From contig DFIJ01000072.1 of NCBI GenBank assembly GCA_002372775.1, positions 1 to 8,108 on the forward strand: a DNA stretch of 8,108 nucleotides. Direction: 5' to 3'. The DNA comes from Christensenella sp. UBA3700 (lineage in GTDB: Bacteria > Bacillota > Clostridia > Christensenellales > UBA3700). The first letter of the stretch is position 1. The number at the start of each line of letters is the position of its first letter. Under the pieces are notes generated by a model. The model ran no database searches, was not told the DNA's origin, and saw nothing but the letters and a program-made list of their open reading frames with translations. Below are positions 5,729-8,108 of this stretch, piece by piece. The translations under genes were made by a program, and so were the position numbers.

Positions 5729-5758
5729 AATATATCATTATAATTTTTTATTTGTAAA
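5729..5758 (-). promoter_or_regulatory. Promoter of the rpsF-ssb-rpsR operon
   Basis: On the minus strand, TTTACA (5758-5753) and TATATT (5734-5729) each match 5 of 6 sigma-A consensus bases, with an 18-nt spacer. A second -10-like TATAAT lies inside the spacer but lacks a -35 partner at the right distance. The start site would be near 5722, giving a leader of about 78 nt. Confidence 0.6.
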
Positions 5759-5788
5759 GCGATTTTATTCCTTTATATAATAAAACGC
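5753..5788 (-). terminator. Weak candidate terminator downstream of gltX
   Basis: Just after the gltX TAG, GCGTTTTATT (5788-5779) can pair with AATAAAATCGC (5769-5759) with a single bulged T, around a 9-nt loop. The tail is only TTTACAAAT. The stem is mostly A-T, so termination would be inefficient. The tail bases coincide with the -35 element of the rpsF promoter. Confidence 0.35.
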
Positions 5789-5789
5789 C

Positions 5790-7235
5790 CTACATTTTGC
5801 TCTCTAATAGCTCTCTTGAGAACTTTAATCTTCTTAAAGTTTCCTCTTTTCCTAATAGAACAGCAAGTTCTGTAGCACCACCTGGAGTAGATGCTGCTGC
5901 AGAGATGGCAAGTCTTAATGGTAAGAAGATTTGACCTGTTTTAATTCCCATATCTGTTGCTGTTTTCATTAACATTTCCTTTAGAGAATCGTTATCCCAT
6001 TTCTCAAAAGAAGGCAATACTTCTTCGCATTTTCTCAATACAGATAGAGCAATTTCCTTTGTTATCTTCATCTTCTTATGTTCGAACATCTCAACATCGA
6101 ATTCACCGAATTCTTCTAAGAAATTAACCTTTTCTGGAATGTCGCTGAAGATTTCGGTTCTTGGAATTAATAATTCCGCAAGCTTCTTGTAATCATACTT
6201 TCCAGCGATTTTGCTTTGTTCAAAATATGGAGTTGCGTACTTAACGAAATCGTCAACGCTTAATTCCTTAATATATTCACCATTTAACCAACGCATCTTT
6301 GCTTCATCAAAAATACTTGGTGAATGAGAAATACCATCAACATCAAATTGTTCTAGCATTTCTTGCATTGTCATCTTTTCTTGATTTGACTTTGGAGCCC
6401 ATCCAAGAAGTGCAATATAGTTAACTATAGCTTCAGGTAAATATCCCTTAGCAATAAAGTCTTCGAAATTTGCATCTCCATATCTCTTAGATAACTTTCT
6501 TTGAGCATCCTTCATAATAGGAGATAAGTGCATATAATGAGGTCTTTCCCAACCAAAAGCGTCGTACATTAAATTGTATTTTGGAGTAGAAGATAGATAT
6601 TCAACACCTCTAATTACGTAATTGATGTTCATTAAGTGATCATCTACAACGTTTGCGAAATTGTATGTTGGCATTCCGTCTGACTTGATTAAGATTTCAT
6701 CTTCCATATCCTTATTTGGAACTGAAATATGACCAAATACCATATCGTCATATTCACTAACACCCTCTGTTGGAATGTTTTGTCTAATTACGTATGGTTC
6801 GCCAGCAGCAATTCTTTGTTGAACTTCTTCTTTAGATAAAGATAAACAGTGTTTATCGTATCTTGTAATACCATTTTCATCCTTAAGAGTTGCTAATCTT
6901 TCCTTTGTACAGAAGCAGTAGTAAGCACCACCCTTTTCAACAAGCTCTTGAGCATATTTTAAATATAAAGGTTTTCTTTCACTTTGGATATAAGGACCAT
7001 AGCCACCATCCTTATCTGGACCTTCATCGTGGTTGATTCCAGCCTTCTTTAGTGTGCTATAAATAACATCAACAGCCCCTTCTACATATCTTTCTTGGTC
7101 AGTATCTTCAATTCTTAATACGAATGTACCATTATGTTTCTTAGCCCATAAATAAGCATATAAACATGTTCTTAAATTACCAATATGCATAAATCCTGTT
7201 GGACTTGGAGCAAATCTTGTTCTTACCTTTTCCAT
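5790..7235 (-). CDS. gltX: Glutamyl-tRNA synthetase
   Basis: This class I aminoacyl-tRNA synthetase attaches glutamate to tRNA-Glu. In bacteria without GlnRS, family members also charge tRNA-Gln. The 481 residues match the normal length. Seen in order: RFAPSPTGFMHIGNLRT with the HIGH-type motif HIGN at 17-20; FVLRIEDTD (38-46); a possible zinc site with C107, C109 and C130; the DGMPTYNFANVVDDH region (186-200); the KMSKS-type loop KLSKR at 247-251; and an all-helical anticodon-binding C-terminus. I chose the ATG at 7235 rather than the in-frame ATG at 7274. GAGGA (7243-7247) sits 7 nt before 7235, the family begins at this Met, and no ribosome binding site precedes 7274. The upstream -10 also places the transcript start close to 7274. 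The gene is transcribed toward the rpsF operon and divergently from the dipeptidase gene. Confidence 0.97.
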   Translation of the reverse strand: MEKVRTRFAPSPTGFMHIGNLRTCLYAYLWAKKHNGTFVLRIEDTDQERYVEGAVDVIYSTLKKAGINHDEGPDKDGGYGPYIQSERKPLYLKYAQELVEKGGAYYCFCTKERLATLKDENGITRYDKHCLSLSKEEVQQRIAAGEPYVIRQNIPTEGVSEYDDMVFGHISVPNKDMEDEILIKSDGMPTYNFANVVDDHLMNINYVIRGVEYLSSTPKYNLMYDAFGWERPHYMHLSPIMKDAQRKLSKRYGDANFEDFIAKGYLPEAIVNYIALLGWAPKSNQEKMTMQEMLEQFDVDGISHSPSIFDEAKMRWLNGEYIKELSVDDFVKYATPYFEQSKIAGKYDYKKLAELLIPRTEIFSDIPEKVNFLEEFGEFDVEMFEHKKMKITKEIALSVLRKCEEVLPSFEKWDNDSLKEMLMKTATDMGIKTGQIFLPLRLAISAAASTPGGATELAVLLGKEETLRRLKFSRELLESKM

Positions 7236-7242
7236 CTTAAAA

Positions 7243-7247
7243 TCCTC
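7243..7247 (-). promoter_or_regulatory. Ribosome binding site that decides the gltX start
   Basis: GAGGA on the minus strand, 7 nt before the ATG at 7235. The in-frame ATG at 7274 has only AT-rich sequence upstream. Confidence 0.75.
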
Positions 7248-7272
7248 TTTTTGTGGTTTAATCCTTATAAGC

Positions 7273-7302
7273 ATAACATAAAATATTATAAAAGTGTATA
7301 AT
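7273..7302. promoter_or_regulatory. Overlapping divergent promoters for gltX and the dipeptidase gene
   Basis: Two perfect TATAAT boxes lie 6 nt apart on opposite strands: minus-strand 7290-7285 for gltX and plus-strand 7297-7302 for the dipeptidase. For the plus promoter, a 4/6 match ATAACA (7273-7278) is 18 nt upstream and would coincide with the gltX start site near 7278. No good -35 is seen for the minus promoter. The resulting leaders would be short: about 43 nt for gltX and about 15 nt for the dipeptidase. No T-box or riboswitch fits in this space. Confidence 0.55.
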
Positions 7303-7323
7303 ATTAAGCGATGTGAGGTACAT

Positions 7324-8108
7324 ATGAATTCATATTTTCAAGATTTAGTTAATAGCACATTAGAACTTGTTGCTTATGATTCTGTTCAAGCAACGCCTTG
7401 CAAGGAGTCTCCTTTTGGAATGGGCGTAGCCCAAAGTCTTGAAAAGATCTTAGATATCGCAAAATCTTTTGGTTTTAAAACGCATAACGAAAGTGGCTAT
7501 TATGGTACTGCTATTTTAGGAGAAGGCGAAGAATTCGGAATTCTTGGTCACGTTGACGTTGTTCCTTACAACAAAGCAGAATGGCATTATAAACCTCTTG
7601 GAGAAGTTAGAAATGGCATTCTTTATGGAAGAGGGGTTCTTGATGATAAAGGCCCTATTCTTGCATGCTTGTTTGCAGTAAAAGAACTGTTAGATAAGGG
7701 TTATAAGCCTACTAAAAAGATAAAATTCATTTTCGGCGGCAACGAAGAAACTGGTTGGAAATGTATAGATAGATATAACGAACTTGAAACAATGCCATAT
7801 ACCGGAATATCTCCTGATGCAGATTTCCCTGTTATTAATTGTGAAAAAGGTATTGTTCATATTATTGCTCATTTACCTATTCCGAGTGGTCTTTTATCTG
7901 CAAAAGGTGGCGAGAGACCAAACATGGTTATCGCTTCTTGTGAAGCAGAATATGATGGGGTATTAGATAAACCATTAGATATTAATGTTTCAACAAAAAT
8001 CGAGAATGGTCATACATTTATAAAAGCTTTAGGAATTGCAGCTCATGGCTCTACTCCAGAAAAAGGAGATAATGCATTTTTACATCTTCTTAAGTATCTA
8101 GCAGAAAC
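7324..8108 (+). CDS. pepV: PepV-like M20 family dipeptidase; 3' end missing
   Basis: This is a metallopeptidase expected to cleave dipeptides in the cytoplasm, finishing peptide breakdown for amino-acid supply. The frame runs 261 codons off the right edge; family members are usually about 440-470 residues, so a little over half is present. Seen in order: GHVDVVP with metal ligand H76 and catalytic-site D78; the GRGVLDDKGP loop with bridging D107; GGNEETGW with catalytic E141 and metal ligand E142; and SPDADFPVINCEKG with metal ligand D165. These four motifs are the PepV signature. The inserted lid domain starts around residue 180, and AAHGSTPEKG (His241) follows. ATG at 7324 is preceded by GAGGT (7315-7319) at 4 nt. 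An ATG at 7311 is followed at once by TGA and is not a start. The gene is divergent from gltX. The remaining His ligand expected near the C-terminus lies outside the window. Confidence 0.93.
   Translation, partial: MNSYFQDLVNSTLELVAYDSVQATPCKESPFGMGVAQSLEKILDIAKSFGFKTHNESGYYGTAILGEGEEFGILGHVDVVPYNKAEWHYKPLGEVRNGILYGRGVLDDKGPILACLFAVKELLDKGYKPTKKIKFIFGGNEETGWKCIDRYNELETMPYTGISPDADFPVINCEKGIVHIIAHLPIPSGLLSAKGGERPNMVIASCEAEYDGVLDKPLDINVSTKIENGHTFIKALGIAAHGSTPEKGDNAFLHLLKYLAE

Noticed and set aside
7236..7274. Thirteen-residue N-terminal extension of GltX from the ATG at 7274
   Set aside because: There is no ribosome binding site, the extension does not fit the family N-terminus, and the likely transcript start is almost at this ATG.
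7236..7323. T-box leader controlling gltX
   Set aside because: The spacer is only 88 nt and the leader about 43 nt, too short for a T-box; no T-box sequence or terminator is seen.
7690..7966. Two 60-residue frames (7690-7872 minus, 7784-7966 plus) inside the right-hand region
   Set aside because: They overlap the PepV-like coding frame, which carries all the expected M20 motifs and runs to the edge of the window.

Overview
The window is an AT-rich stretch of chromosome from a low-GC Gram-positive bacterium (Bacillota). I infer this from strong AAGGAGG-type ribosome binding sites, the rpsF-ssb-rpsR operon order, a PepV-type dipeptidase, a bacterial slipin, and a large surface protein built from Listeria-Bacteroides (Flg_new / InlB B-repeat) modules. 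All tryptophans in the recognised genes are TGG and no TGA is read through, so a standard bacterial code fits. The lineage below phylum cannot be fixed from sequence alone. A gut or host-associated Firmicute is a reasonable guess because such repeat proteins are common there.

Layout, left to right. (1) Positions 3-2987 (+) hold the 3' part of a very large extracellular repeat protein, open at the left edge. It has eleven tryptophan-marked beta modules followed by a small BspA-like leucine-rich cap with an exact 22-residue period. (2) A terminator hairpin at 2996-3018 serves this gene and the convergent slipin gene (3049-3831, minus). (3) Positions 3832-4098 hold the slipin promoter and a striking 45-nt inverted repeat (3935-3979) that carries a tiny possible ORF on each strand. 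(4) Positions 4099-4464 (minus) encode an unrecognised 121-residue protein with its own extended -10 promoter. That promoter sits in the tail of the preceding operon's terminator. (5) Positions 4623-5644 (minus) are the rpsF-ssb-rpsR operon (ribosomal protein S6, single-stranded DNA-binding protein, ribosomal protein S18), with a promoter, a structured leader and an intrinsic terminator. (6) Positions 5790-7235 (minus) encode glutamyl-tRNA synthetase, gltX. (7) Position 7324 to the right edge (+) is the first 261 codons of a PepV-like M20 dipeptidase, divergent from gltX. The two genes appear to share an overlapping promoter region.

Functionally, the right two thirds is housekeeping: tRNA charging, ribosome assembly, DNA replication and repair, and peptide turnover. 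The left third is cell-surface and membrane biology. No tRNA, rRNA, CRISPR array, insertion sequence or phage gene is visible, and no gene-free stretch exceeds 300 bases. I see no clear new multi-gene system. The least explained elements are the palindrome at 3935-3979, the orphan gene at 4099-4464, and the rpsF leader.
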